Origin: Akkermansia muciniphila | Lineage (GTDB): Bacteria > Verrucomicrobiota > Verrucomicrobiia > Verrucomicrobiales > V1-33 | DNA: 42,950 bases | Assembly (NCBI GenBank): GCA_943333275.1 | Contig: CALQSQ010000048.1 | Span: forward strand, 1 to 42,950 | Direction: 5' to 3' | Shown: piece by piece, positions 16,517-24,981 of the stretch | Numbering within the stretch: position 1 is the stretch's first letter | Layout of the letters: each line of letters opens with the position of its first letter | Program-made: the position numbers and the translations under genes | Notes under the pieces: model-generated | What the model was told of the DNA's origin: nothing | The model's input: the letters and a program-made list of their open reading frames with translations, nothing else | Database searches by the model: none

Positions 16517-17626
16517 ATGCATGATGGCATGAGTGAGTCAATACCATCGCCGTTGCAGGCGACCCATTTGCGCCATGGCGGGAAGCTGGTGCCGTTTGCG
16601 GGATTTTCCATGCCGGTGCAGTTCAGCGGAATCACCGCCGAACACCAGGCGGTCCGCCAGCAGGTGGGGGTCTTTGATATTTCCCATATGGGACAGTTTA
16701 TTGTGAGCGGCGTGGGTGCGGCCGAGGCGTTGGAGTCGCTGCTGACGAATCGCGTCGGCAAACTGCAGCCCGGCGGCGGGCAATACACACTGATGCTGAA
16801 TGAGGCGGGCGGGGTGATCGACGATCTGATTCTTTACCAACTCGCCCCCGACCGCTATTTCCTGGTCGTCAATGCCTCGATGATCGCCGAAGATTTTGCC
16901 TGGATGCGGAAACATCTGCCGGCCGGCGTAAACCTCGAAGACCACAGCGCCGGATTCGCCGGCATGGCCATTCAGGGGCCGCAGGCGGTGGCGTTGTATG
17001 ATAAACTGTGCGCCACCCACCTGCCTTTGCCGCCTCGCAATGGCATCGGAATTTTTCCCACCACGGACGGCGACTGCATTGTCTGCCGCACAGGCTATAC
17101 CGGCGAGGACGGCTTTGAGTTTTTCTGTCCGGTAGTCGCGGCGGAGAACTGGTGGGAGAAAATCCTTGGGCTGGGGGCGGTGCCCTGTGGACTGGGGGCG
17201 CGCGATACCCTGCGTCTGGAAAGCGGCTTTCCGTTGAACGGAAATGATCTTTCGCCAACCCGCACTCCGCTGGAGGCCGGCCTGGGTGTGTTTGTCGATC
17301 TCAGCAAAACATTTATCGGCCAGCCGATTTTAACGCATCAGAAAGACCACGGACTGCCCAGCAAGCTGTGCGGCTTGAAAATGCTCGGAAAGGGCCCGCC
17401 CCTGCGCGCCCATTATCCGATTTCGAATGAAGAAATCCCCCTCGGCGAAACCTGCAGCGGCGGCATGAGCCCGACGCTTGGTTACGGCATTGCCCTCGCC
17501 TACCTTCCCGCGGACGCCGCAAACCTCGGCGCGCAATACTCCGTCGAAATCCGCGGCACGCGCTACCCGGTGGAAATCGTGAAAAAGTCCTTTTACAAAA
17601 GACCCGCCACTGCCTCTAATTCCTAG
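16517..17626 (+). CDS. gcvT: Glycine cleavage system T protein (aminomethyltransferase)
   Basis: This 369-residue protein (from 16517) is a standard GcvT. It has GGKLVPFAGFSMPVQF at the N-terminus, VFDISHMGQ, the LMLNEAGGVIDDLILY segment with the catalytic Asp, RTGYTGEDGFEFF and LGARDTLRLESGFPLNG. It transfers the aminomethyl carbon from the H protein to tetrahydrofolate, releasing ammonia. The start is uncertain: a TTG at 16493 and ATGs at 16517 and 16529 are all in frame and none has a clear ribosome site. gcvH follows after 20 bp. The gap before it is too short for a glycine riboswitch, and none is seen. Confidence 0.95.
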   Translation: MHDGMSESIPSPLQATHLRHGGKLVPFAGFSMPVQFSGITAEHQAVRQQVGVFDISHMGQFIVSGVGAAEALESLLTNRVGKLQPGGGQYTLMLNEAGGVIDDLILYQLAPDRYFLVVNASMIAEDFAWMRKHLPAGVNLEDHSAGFAGMAIQGPQAVALYDKLCATHLPLPPRNGIGIFPTTDGDCIVCRTGYTGEDGFEFFCPVVAAENWWEKILGLGAVPCGLGARDTLRLESGFPLNGNDLSPTRTPLEAGLGVFVDLSKTFIGQPILTHQKDHGLPSKLCGLKMLGKGPPLRAHYPISNEEIPLGETCSGGMSPTLGYGIALAYLPADAANLGAQYSVEIRGTRYPVEIVKKSFYKRPATASNS

Positions 17627-17646
17627 CACTACTTCCATCCCACCTT

Positions 17647-18024
17647 ATGCCCGATTCCTCATCCCTCCTTTTCGCCGCGTCCCACGAATGGATCACGCGG
17701 GATTCCGACATCGCCACCATAGGCATCAGCGATCACGCCCAGTCGGAACTTGGTGAGGTTGTCTATCTCGAACTGCCCGCCGTGGGAACCCAGGTCAAGG
17801 CCGGGGAGCGCCTCGCAGTCATCGAATCCGTCAAGGCCGCCAGCGATATCTATGCACCCGTCGATGGCGAGGTGGTGGAAAGCAATGCGGCGGCGGCCTC
17901 CGACACCAGCCTCGTCAACACCTCCCCCTACGACCAAGGCTGGCTCTGCAAAATTCGTGTGGCCGAGCCCTCGCAGCTCGATTCCCTGCTGAGCGAGTCC
18001 GCCTACCTGGCTCAATTAAGCTAA
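17647..18024 (+). CDS. gcvH: Glycine cleavage system H protein
   Basis: This 125-residue lipoyl carrier has the family core: HEWITRDSDIATIGISDHAQ at the start, GEVVYLELPAVG in the middle, and the lipoylation site ESVKAASDIYAPVDGE with Lys63 as the modified residue. It shuttles the aminomethyl group between the P, T and L proteins. It lies 20 bp after gcvT and 6 bp before lpxI, so the three are very likely one transcript. The P protein gene is not in the window. Confidence 0.96.
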   Translation: MPDSSSLLFAASHEWITRDSDIATIGISDHAQSELGEVVYLELPAVGTQVKAGERLAVIESVKAASDIYAPVDGEVVESNAAAASDTSLVNTSPYDQGWLCKIRVAEPSQLDSLLSESAYLAQLS

Positions 18025-18030
18025 CGCCGC

Positions 18031-18858
18031 ATGGAAGTGCCGCAGACCCTGGGACTGATCGCCGGCAATGGCCAATACCCATTCATCATGGCGGACGGGG
18101 CGCGGCGTGCGGGCGTCAGTCGGGTGGTCGCCGCGGCTTTCCATGGCGAAACCCTGCCGGAACTTTCATCCGAGGTCGAGGCCATCGAATGGATGCGGGT
18201 CGGGCAGTTGGGGAAAATGATCAAATTTTTCAAAGCCCAGTCGGTAACGCAAGCGGTGATGGTCGGCCAGATCGCTCCCAAAAATCTCTACCAGTTGATC
18301 CCCGATCTGCGAACGCTGGTCATGCTCGGAAAATTGAAACGCCGCAATGCCGAGACCATCTTTGGGGCGATTGGCGATGAACTCACCAGGGACGGCATCA
18401 CGCTCATTTCCGCGATCTCCTTTCTCGATCACCTCCTCCCCACCCCCGGCCACGTCTGCGGCCCCACCCTGCGCGAGCGCGATCTCGCGGATGCCCACTT
18501 CGGAATTGAAATCGCCCGCGAGACCAGCCGCCTCGACATTGGCCAGACCGTCGTCGTCAAGAAAGGCACCGTGCTGGCCGTCGAAGCCTTCGAGGGCACG
18601 AATGAGTGCATACTGCGCGGCGGCCAGCTGGGCCACGGCGACGCCACGATGGCCAAGGTCGCGAAGCCGCGGCAGGATTTTCGATTCGATGTCCCCGTCA
18701 TCGGCGCCGCCACCATTCAGGCCTGCGTCCAGTCAGGCATCCGACTCATCGCGGTGGAGGCACAGCGCACACTGCTGTTGGAACTCCCGGCCATTCGCGA
18801 ACTTTGCCAGCAGCACAAGGTCAGCCTCTATGCCGTCAAGGCTGCCAGGACCCTCTAG
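18031..18858 (+). CDS. lpxI: UDP-2,3-diacylglucosamine pyrophosphatase LpxI
   Basis: This 275-residue protein matches LpxI (DUF1009): an N-terminal Rossmann-like domain starting LGLIAGNGQYPFIMADGARR and a C-terminal catalytic domain with GQTVVVKKGTVLAVEAFEGT, GDATMAKVAKPRQDFRFDVP and IGAATIQ. Asp220 in FRFDVP is the probable catalytic Asp. LpxI hydrolyses UDP-2,3-diacylglucosamine to lipid X in lipid A synthesis, replacing LpxH. It is packed 6 bp after gcvH with no functional link that I can name. Its stop converges on the HU gene, with the HU terminator lying between. Confidence 0.93.
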   Translation: MEVPQTLGLIAGNGQYPFIMADGARRAGVSRVVAAAFHGETLPELSSEVEAIEWMRVGQLGKMIKFFKAQSVTQAVMVGQIAPKNLYQLIPDLRTLVMLGKLKRRNAETIFGAIGDELTRDGITLISAISFLDHLLPTPGHVCGPTLRERDLADAHFGIEIARETSRLDIGQTVVVKKGTVLAVEAFEGTNECILRGGQLGHGDATMAKVAKPRQDFRFDVPVIGAATIQACVQSGIRLIAVEAQRTLLLELPAIRELCQQHKVSLYAVKAARTL

Positions 18859-18886
18859 ACTCCACCACTCGGTCTAGGTCCGAGAA

Positions 18887-18922
18887 AACAAAAAACCCGG
18901 CTCCCACGGTGCGAGAGCCGGG
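18887..18922 (-). terminator. Rho-independent terminator of the HU gene
   Basis: On the minus strand an 8-bp perfect stem, CCCGGCTC (18915-18922) with GAGCCGGG (18896-18903), encloses an 11-nt loop and is followed by TTTTTTGTTTT. It sits 40 bp past the HU stop. The stem is symmetric, but on the plus strand it is not followed by T residues, so it serves HU rather than lpxI. Confidence 0.88.
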
Positions 18923-18962
18923 CAATTTAACCTTTCGCCATCAAGGCGTCAGGCCAGTGTGA

Positions 18963-19241
18963 CTACTTGAGGCCTTTTTTGATGTTGCTGGAGGCAACGA
19001 AGCGGACGCTCTTGGAAGCTTTGATTTTCATGGCTTCGCCGGTCTTGGGGTTGCGGCCTTTGCGGGCGGCGCGGGAGGAAACCTTGAAAGTTCCGAAACC
19101 GATGAGCTGGACATTACCGTCTTTCTTGACACCCTTGGTGATGCCGTCGAGAACTGCTTCAAGTGCTTCACCGGCGTGCTTCTTGGTCGTTTCGGCGCCG
19201 AGAGCTTTCTGGATGGATTCGATTAGTTGTGCTTTGTTCAT
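18963..19241 (-). CDS. HU/IHF family DNA-binding protein
   Basis: This 92-residue histone-like protein has the classic HU layout: an N-terminal helical dimerisation part (MNKAQLIESIQKALGAETTK) and the DNA-binding arm with GFGTFKVSSRAARKGRNPKTG, ending in a Lys-rich tail. The start at 19241 gives the normal HU length. It acts as a nucleoid-associated dimer that bends DNA. It is a single-gene unit with a near-consensus promoter and a clear terminator, suggesting high constitutive expression. Confidence 0.96.
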   Translation of the reverse strand: MNKAQLIESIQKALGAETTKKHAGEALEAVLDGITKGVKKDGNVQLIGFGTFKVSSRAARKGRNPKTGEAMKIKASKSVRFVASSNIKKGLK

Positions 19242-19290
19242 GAATGATTTTTGGATAGATGTTAGTATTGCCAATCGCGGCAACCCTGCA

Positions 19291-19319
19291 TCTATAAGGA
19301 ATTCAGCCGTTTGTGTCAA
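19291..19319 (-). promoter_or_regulatory. Near-consensus sigma-70 promoter of the HU gene
   Basis: On the minus strand TTGACA (19314-19319) and TATAGA (19291-19296) are separated by exactly 17 bp. This is the strongest promoter in the window and lies 49 bp upstream of the HU start codon. Confidence 0.85.
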
Positions 19320-19383
19320 CGTTTTGAGGAAGAAAAGAGTTCTAAAAATTTCCCCCCAGCCAAATTAAAACCTAAAATTTTTC

Positions 19384-19938
19384 ATGCATTCAGAACCGCC
19401 CGTCCACATGCTCACCGCCCCCAAAGTACATCCGACCGCTTGGGTCGCGCCGACCGCCACGGTGCTCGGACATGTTACGATCGCCGAGGAAGTCACCATT
19501 TTCTACGGCGCCGTCCTGCGCGGAGACATTCAGGAGATCTCCATCGGGCCGCGTTCCAACGTTCAGGACGGCTGCATCATTCATCTCTCCCGGCAGCTCG
19601 GCTGCCATGTCGGCGCGGACGTCACGGTCGGCCACAAGGCCATCCTGCATGCCTGCAGCGTGGCCGATGAAGTGCTGATCGGCATGGGCGCCATCATTCT
19701 GGATGGCGCGGAAATCGGCGAACGTTGCATCATCGGCGCGGGCGCACTGGTCACCGGAAATAAAAAGATCCCCCCGGGCTCACTGGTGATGGGGTCGCCG
19801 GCGAAAGTCATTCGCAGCCTGACAGAGGAGGAGCAGAACAGCATCAAGGGCTGGGCGGATGCCTATGTCAGCCTGCTGCCCCACTACCGCGCCGGACGTG
19901 CGGTGATGCATCAGGCTCCACCCTTTCGCTTCTCGTAA
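19384..19938 (+). CDS. Gamma-class carbonic anhydrase family protein
   Basis: This 184-residue protein is a left-handed beta-helix built from hexapeptide repeats. The zinc-ligand pattern is complete: His67 in IIHLS, and His84 and His89 in VGHKAILHAC, next to NVQDG. It ends with the usual GSPAKVIRSLTEEE helix. Relatives (YrdA/Cam type) hydrate CO2 or have unknown activity; the acidic loop of the methanogen enzyme is absent. It is divergent from HU and its last 28 bp overlap the 3' end of the convergent uxaC gene. Confidence 0.93.
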   Translation: MHSEPPVHMLTAPKVHPTAWVAPTATVLGHVTIAEEVTIFYGAVLRGDIQEISIGPRSNVQDGCIIHLSRQLGCHVGADVTVGHKAILHACSVADEVLIGMGAIILDGAEIGERCIIGAGALVTGNKKIPPGSLVMGSPAKVIRSLTEEEQNSIKGWADAYVSLLPHYRAGRAVMHQAPPFRFS

Positions 19939-21332
19939 AAGCCAAAATGGCCGCGCGCATTTTCATAACAGACGCGCCGCACCAAGCCAGCAAGCAGATC
20001 GAAATCATCCGGCAGTGATCCCTCCTCCACGTCCTTGCCTAGGAGATTACAGAACACCCGGCGGAAATATTCGTGCCGGGGATACGACATGAAACTCCGG
20101 CTGTCCGTGAGCATGCCCACGAAACGACTCAGCAGCCCCAGATTGCTGAGCGCATTAATCTGCCACTCCATGGCCTCCTTCTGATCCAGAAACCACCATC
20201 CGCTTCCGAACTGAATCTTGCCGGGAGTGCGCCCATCCATGAAATTTCCGATCATCGTTCCCATGACGTAGTTGTCGCTGGGATTGAGGTTGTAGAGGAT
20301 CATTTGCGGCAGGGCATCATCGGCGTCGAGGCGGTCCAGATAGCGGCTCAGCGATTCCGCCTGCGGCCAGTCACCAATGGAATCAAATCCCGTATCTGGT
20401 CCCAGCGTCCGGAGCCGCTTGCTATTATTATTGCGCAGGGCTCCGAGATGGAGCTGCTTGGTCCAGCCTTTGGCGGCATCGAGGCGGCCGGAAAGCAGCA
20501 TGATTTCTGTCGCAAAGATCGCGTGCTCCTTCGCGCTCACCGCTTGGCTGGTCCGAGCTTTTCCGAATATGTCCGCAACCTGCTGCCGCGTGCCAAATTG
20601 CGCCCAGGCATGGCTGAGACCGTGATCCGAGAGGCGGCATCCCTGTTCATGAAAATAGGCATGCCTTTTTTCCAGGGCGCTTTCCAGGTCGGCATAGTTT
20701 CCAATTTCCATCTCCGCCGCCGTCCCTAATCGGTCGACATATGCATTGAAATGGGCCGTCTGATCAATTTTGAGCAACGCATCCGGCCGGAAGGCGGGGA
20801 GCAACCTGGTGGGATGTCCGGAGGTGGCAAAGGCCCGGTGATGCCACAGATCATCCGCCGGATCATCTGTGGTGCATACCACTTCGACACGCAGGTCCCG
20901 CAGGATCCCCTGCGCGCTGCGATCCCGATCCTGAAGGCGTGCGTTGGCTCTGGCCCAAATGCGCGGAGCCGATTCCGGCGCAAGCAATTCATCGATATCA
21001 AAATACCGTTTCAGTTCCAGATGGCACCAATGAAAAAGCGGGTTGCGCAGCGTGTGCGGCACTGTTTCCGCAAAGGCCAGGAACTTTTCGTAGGGCGTGG
21101 CATCGCCGGTGATGAAGCGCTCATCGATTCCATTGCTGCGCATGGCCCGCCATTTGTAATGATCCCCCTCGAGCCAGATGGCCGTCAGGTCGGCAAAACG
21201 CCGATCCTCCGCCACCTCCTGCGGCGGGGTGTGGCAATGGTAATCAATGATCGGCAGTGTCTCCGCAACCTCGTGGTAAAGCCGCCGGGCCATTGCCGAT
21301 TGCAGCAGGAAATCCTCATGAATAAAAGCCAT
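19911..21332 (-). CDS. uxaC: Glucuronate isomerase (uronate isomerase)
   Basis: This 473-residue protein is a full-length UxaC of the amidohydrolase superfamily, opening with the metal-binding strand IIDYHCHTPPQEVAED and including LEGDHYKWRAMRSNG, RVEVVCTTDDPADDL, the HLGALRNNN segment and SDNYVMGTMIGNF. It converts D-glucuronate and D-galacturonate to the keto sugars in the first step of uronate catabolism. The start at 21332 (MAFIHEDFLL) is chosen over 21365 because the extra 11 residues are not family-like. Other pathway genes are not in the window. Confidence 0.95.
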   Translation of the reverse strand: MAFIHEDFLLQSAMARRLYHEVAETLPIIDYHCHTPPQEVAEDRRFADLTAIWLEGDHYKWRAMRSNGIDERFITGDATPYEKFLAFAETVPHTLRNPLFHWCHLELKRYFDIDELLAPESAPRIWARANARLQDRDRSAQGILRDLRVEVVCTTDDPADDLWHHRAFATSGHPTRLLPAFRPDALLKIDQTAHFNAYVDRLGTAAEMEIGNYADLESALEKRHAYFHEQGCRLSDHGLSHAWAQFGTRQQVADIFGKARTSQAVSAKEHAIFATEIMLLSGRLDAAKGWTKQLHLGALRNNNSKRLRTLGPDTGFDSIGDWPQAESLSRYLDRLDADDALPQMILYNLNPSDNYVMGTMIGNFMDGRTPGKIQFGSGWWFLDQKEAMEWQINALSNLGLLSRFVGMLTDSRSFMSYPRHEYFRRVFCNLLGKDVEEGSLPDDFDLLAGLVRRVCYENARGHFGFYEKRKGGA

Positions 21333-21395
21333 CCCCCACCAAACACTGCTCCCACCACTTGCCAATCAGGAAAATTCCTCCATCTCCCCACGTAG

Positions 21396-21415
21396 AGGGC
21401 GACGTCAGGAGACCC
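21396..21415 (+). repeat. Single arm of the REP-like element
   Basis: This 20-bp stretch, GAGGGCGACGTCAGGAGACC, differs at two positions from the left arm at 4888-4907. It lies between uxaC and the PQQ-propeller gene. No partner arm is seen nearby. Confidence 0.5.
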
Positions 21416-21437
21416 CTCCCTTGCTATATCAGCGTTC

Positions 21438-23489
21438 CTACTTCGACTGCCCAAGCGTCTGCGCCAACGGCACTTCAATCTGCAAATACGGAGCCCTCCC
21501 GCTTTTGATCCAACCCTCCGCCACATAAAGCAAACCCTTCAGGTGCGTGGCATCCTTGGGGCTGTATTCGGAAGTGGGCAGCAGCGCCCTCCAGACTCCA
21601 TCCTTTAGCGTCCATTCCTGCTTCGGATGGGAGCAGATCAATTTATCTGCGGAAAAGAAAATCGGTTCACTCTGCCCGGCTGATGCCCCCGCCACCTCGT
21701 TCACCGGACGGGCTTCGAAACGAATAGAATCACCATCCCGCATGGCGGAAAATTGCCAGGCATCCGAGGTTTGTGGCAGCGCCGCGCGGGCCATTTCGAA
21801 AGCGGCGTGCGCGGAATCATCCCACCTGGGCTCCTCCGGCTTCACCGGCAGCGTGAGTTCCATATCGGCGTAGCCCAGATTGCAGGCCTCGGCGCAGCAC
21901 AACCACGAGGCCTTGGCCTTCAGCGTCACCGACTCCCCGGCCCAATCCGCAGGCGGGGTGATTTCCACAAGGTGAATGACATCGCGCTCGTATCCATGCG
22001 TGCGGTATTGCGCCATGTAAACTTTGTCCGGGGGTGCGCATTGCAGTTCGCCGGCTTTCCAGCCCTCAGGCAGGCTCCATTGCAGTGCAAACGGGACACC
22101 GGCGATGCCGGGATTTGTCCAATACGTGTGGTGCCGCGCCATATGCTGCAAATGAAAACCCACCGTCATCGCACGACCCGGTTGCACACTCTGCACTTCG
22201 CTGAGCATTTCCACATTCACACCCTTGCCGGGGTAGTAATTCCCCGCCTGCGGTCGACCGCCTCCCAGGGCGATGAGATGCTTCGCCGTGCGCAGGAACA
22301 TCATGCCATTGGCAATGGCAGGCGTGGATTCGCACGGTTCCTCCAGATTACTCTCGCCCATGATTTCAAACTTCGTCCCGGCCTTCACCGCAATGACCTT
22401 GCCGTCCCTGCTGATGCAGTAAATCCTTTTTCCAGCGGCAACCGGCGAGCTGTAGGCATTCTCCGAGACGCGCTCGCTGTAGGCGCGCTCGCCGGTCGAT
22501 GCCTTGATGCAGCTCAGGACCCCGCCGTCATTCAGCACGTAGAAATAGTCATCCAACGCCAGCGGCGTGGGCACATACGGCATGCCCTTGGGCAGTTCCC
22601 AGGCCACGGCAGGTTTGCCGTCTACCAGTTTCAGGGCCACACCATCGCGACCGCTCGTCCCCTGCCCCACATTGGCAAAAAAGACCCCATCGGCAAAGAC
22701 CGGCGATCCCACTGCGCGGAACTCCGACTTTTCAGTATAAGCGTGACTCCACAACTCCTTGCCCGTGGCCGGATCAATGCAGGTCAGCGATTGCGGATTG
22801 CTGCTCAGCACCACCACGGAATGCCCGGGACGATCCTCCACCACCAGAGGCGTGCTGAAGGAGGTGCGCAGCGTGGTGCGCGGCAGACGCCAGAGGGTTT
22901 TCCCATCCGCCACATTGAGTCCATAGATCGCCGCATCATTTTTCAAATGGTCCTTGGACACCACCAGCACCGACCCCACCACGACAGGCGAGGCCCCGCT
23001 GCCATGATCCTCCTGATAAAATCCCAGATCCGCCTCCCAGGCCTTTTTCCCATCGTGCGTCAGTGCCAGCACTTTCATCTGGTCTCCACTCAGCCAGGAA
23101 ATATAAACATGCCGCGCATCGACCGTGGGCGTGGTCGATGCGAAATTGTTGAACTTGTGATGCCCATACGTCTTGAATTCATCGGAATGCTGCCAGAGCA
23201 ACTTTCCAGTCACCGAGTCGTAACACAGCAGCAGCCGCTGCCCATCGCCCGCACCCTCGGCAGTCAGGAAAAGCTTCGTCCCCCACAACACCGGCGAAGA
23301 AGTGCCCGCACCCGGCAGTTCGATTTTCCATCGGTAATCCTTGGCCGTAAAACTCGCCGGAATCTGCGTCGCCGTGTCATTCACCCCCTGCCCACCCGGT
23401 CCGCGGAATCGGGTCCACTCCTGCCCAAGGGCCACAAAGGGGGGACCGCACAGGACCGCGGTCATCATCATCGCAAAGAATTTCGTCAT
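21438..23489 (-). CDS. Exported PQQ-type beta-propeller fused to a DsbD-alpha-like domain
   Basis: This 683-residue protein has a signal peptide (about 1-25, ending VALGQ). A PQQ/quinoprotein-like eight-blade propeller follows (about 26-420), with repeats of the G-K-L-L-W and G-K-E-L-W type. Residues from about 425 to 550 read like the N-terminal periplasmic domain of DsbD: HTYWTNPGIAGVPFALQW, LPEGWKAGELQCAPP, YERDVIHLVEI and ASWLCCAEACNLG with its cysteines. A C-terminal part of about 130 residues (WQFSAMRDGDSIRFEARPV) completes it. The combination suggests redox sensing or thiol exchange in the periplasm. The start at 23489 is set by the signal peptide; the frame extends 55 codons upstream. 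It is divergent from the Gfo/Idh/MocA gene. Confidence 0.87.
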   Translation of the reverse strand: MTKFFAMMMTAVLCGPPFVALGQEWTRFRGPGGQGVNDTATQIPASFTAKDYRWKIELPGAGTSSPVLWGTKLFLTAEGAGDGQRLLLCYDSVTGKLLWQHSDEFKTYGHHKFNNFASTTPTVDARHVYISWLSGDQMKVLALTHDGKKAWEADLGFYQEDHGSGASPVVVGSVLVVSKDHLKNDAAIYGLNVADGKTLWRLPRTTLRTSFSTPLVVEDRPGHSVVVLSSNPQSLTCIDPATGKELWSHAYTEKSEFRAVGSPVFADGVFFANVGQGTSGRDGVALKLVDGKPAVAWELPKGMPYVPTPLALDDYFYVLNDGGVLSCIKASTGERAYSERVSENAYSSPVAAGKRIYCISRDGKVIAVKAGTKFEIMGESNLEEPCESTPAIANGMMFLRTAKHLIALGGGRPQAGNYYPGKGVNVEMLSEVQSVQPGRAMTVGFHLQHMARHHTYWTNPGIAGVPFALQWSLPEGWKAGELQCAPPDKVYMAQYRTHGYERDVIHLVEITPPADWAGESVTLKAKASWLCCAEACNLGYADMELTLPVKPEEPRWDDSAHAAFEMARAALPQTSDAWQFSAMRDGDSIRFEARPVNEVAGASAGQSEPIFFSADKLICSHPKQEWTLKDGVWRALLPTSEYSPKDATHLKGLLYVAEGWIKSGRAPYLQIEVPLAQTLGQSK

Positions 23490-23630
23490 GGCCGCATTGT
23501 CAGCGAAATTGCTCCACTGGCAATCACAGCCTGCGTCAAACCGCCGCGATTGCGGTGGCAATCCGAACCGCCAGTTCGCTTGCGTGGATCGGCATCCTGC
23601 AGTGCCGTTCCGTTCAATTTCCTTTCTCCC

Positions 23631-24971
23631 ATGCCTCAATTTTCCCGTCGTCAATTTGGTAAATATCTTGGAATCGGCACTGCCGGCGCCCTCATCCCAG
23701 GCCGGGTGCTGGGGGCCAATCAGAAAATCAACATCGCCTTCATCGGCTGCGGTGGCCAGGGCGAGAGCGATGCCATGAGTCTCCTACGCAGCCAGGAACT
23801 CGTGAACGTGGTGGCGCTCTGCGATGTGCATTTCGGCACCCCGCACACCGCCAGGCTGGAAAAACGATTCCCTGATGTTCCCAGATTCACCGACTTCCGC
23901 AAGATGTTCGATAAGATGGGAAAGGAGATCGATGCCTGCACCGTCGCCGTGCCGGACCATTCCCATTTCCCCATTGCCATGCTCGCCATGTCCCTGGGCA
24001 AGCACGTCTATGTCGAAAAACCCCTCGCCCACACCTTCCAGGAATGCACACTGATGATGGACGCCGCCAGGCGCCACAAGGTTGTCACTCAGATGGGAAA
24101 TCAGGGGCATTCCGGACCGAACTATTTCCAATTCAAGGCCTGGAAGGAAGCCGGAATCATCAAGGACGTGACCCGCGTCGATGCCTACATGAACAGCCGG
24201 CGCCGCTGGCATGGATGGAAAATCGATGGCTATCCGAAGGGTGCCTCCCTGCCGGAGGGATTGGACTGGGAAACCTGGTTGGGTTCGGCTCCATCGCATG
24301 ATTATGATCCCCGGTTGCACCCTGGCGACTGGCGCAGTTGGTTCGATTACGGCAACGGAGCCTTCGGCGACTGGGGCCCGCACCTGCTCGATACCGCGCA
24401 TGAATTTCTTGAACTTGGCATGCCCGAAAAAATCACTGCCGTGAAACGTGATGGCCCCAACGAGTTCATCTTCCCCCAGGCCTCCACCATTCAGTTCGAC
24501 TTCCCGAAGCGAGGAGAAATGCCTCCGGTCGTCATCACATGGTTCGATGGGGTGGACAATCATCCACCACGTCCGCCGGAGTTGGGCAATGGAAAGATCG
24601 AGGCCAACGGGAAAATGATCTACAGCAAGGAACTCGTCTTCAAAGGCACCAGCCACGGCGATCCCCTGCGCATCATTCCCGAGGAGAAAATGCAGGACCT
24701 GTCCGAGAAACTTCCGCGCCTCTCAGGCAAAAATTCCGATCATTACGAAAACTTCCTCCTCGCGATCCAAGGCACGGAAACAACGCGCTCCCCCTTTTCC
24801 GTGAGTGCCCCGCTCACCCAGATCTTCTGCCTCGGCGTGCTCGCGCAGCGGCTCGGAGGCGAACTGATTTTCGATCGCGAAAAACAGCAGATCACCAACA
24901 ACCCCACCGCCAATCAACTCCTTGCCGGACCTCCGCCGCGCCAGGGCTGGGAGCAGTTTTACAAACTGTAG
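23631..24971 (+). CDS. Tat-exported Gfo/Idh/MocA family oxidoreductase
   Basis: This 446-residue protein starts with a Tat signal (RRQFGKYLGIGTAGALIPG). A Rossmann domain follows with the nucleotide-binding loop IAFIGCGGQGESDAM, VPDHSHFPIA, and the family signature EKPLAHT near residue 128. The C-terminal substrate domain contains WETWLGSAP and FGDWGPHLLDTAHE. Such Tat-exported members are numerous in Verrucomicrobia and are thought to oxidise sugars or act as periplasmic glycoside enzymes with tightly bound NAD. The ATG at 23631 is chosen because it begins the Tat signal; the 626 open codons upstream are antisense of the PQQ gene. Confidence 0.92.
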   Translation: MPQFSRRQFGKYLGIGTAGALIPGRVLGANQKINIAFIGCGGQGESDAMSLLRSQELVNVVALCDVHFGTPHTARLEKRFPDVPRFTDFRKMFDKMGKEIDACTVAVPDHSHFPIAMLAMSLGKHVYVEKPLAHTFQECTLMMDAARRHKVVTQMGNQGHSGPNYFQFKAWKEAGIIKDVTRVDAYMNSRRRWHGWKIDGYPKGASLPEGLDWETWLGSAPSHDYDPRLHPGDWRSWFDYGNGAFGDWGPHLLDTAHEFLELGMPEKITAVKRDGPNEFIFPQASTIQFDFPKRGEMPPVVITWFDGVDNHPPRPPELGNGKIEANGKMIYSKELVFKGTSHGDPLRIIPEEKMQDLSEKLPRLSGKNSDHYENFLLAIQGTETTRSPFSVSAPLTQIFCLGVLAQRLGGELIFDREKQQITNNPTANQLLAGPPPRQGWEQFYKL

Positions 24972-24981
24972 GTCGCTCAAT

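Noticed and set aside
21753..23630. A 626-codon open extension upstream of and in frame with the Gfo/Idh/MocA gene
   Set aside because: It is the antisense of the PQQ-propeller gene, which has a signal peptide, repeats and a DsbD-like domain. The extension is rich in His, Arg and Pro with no domain, and the Tat signal at 23631 marks the true start.
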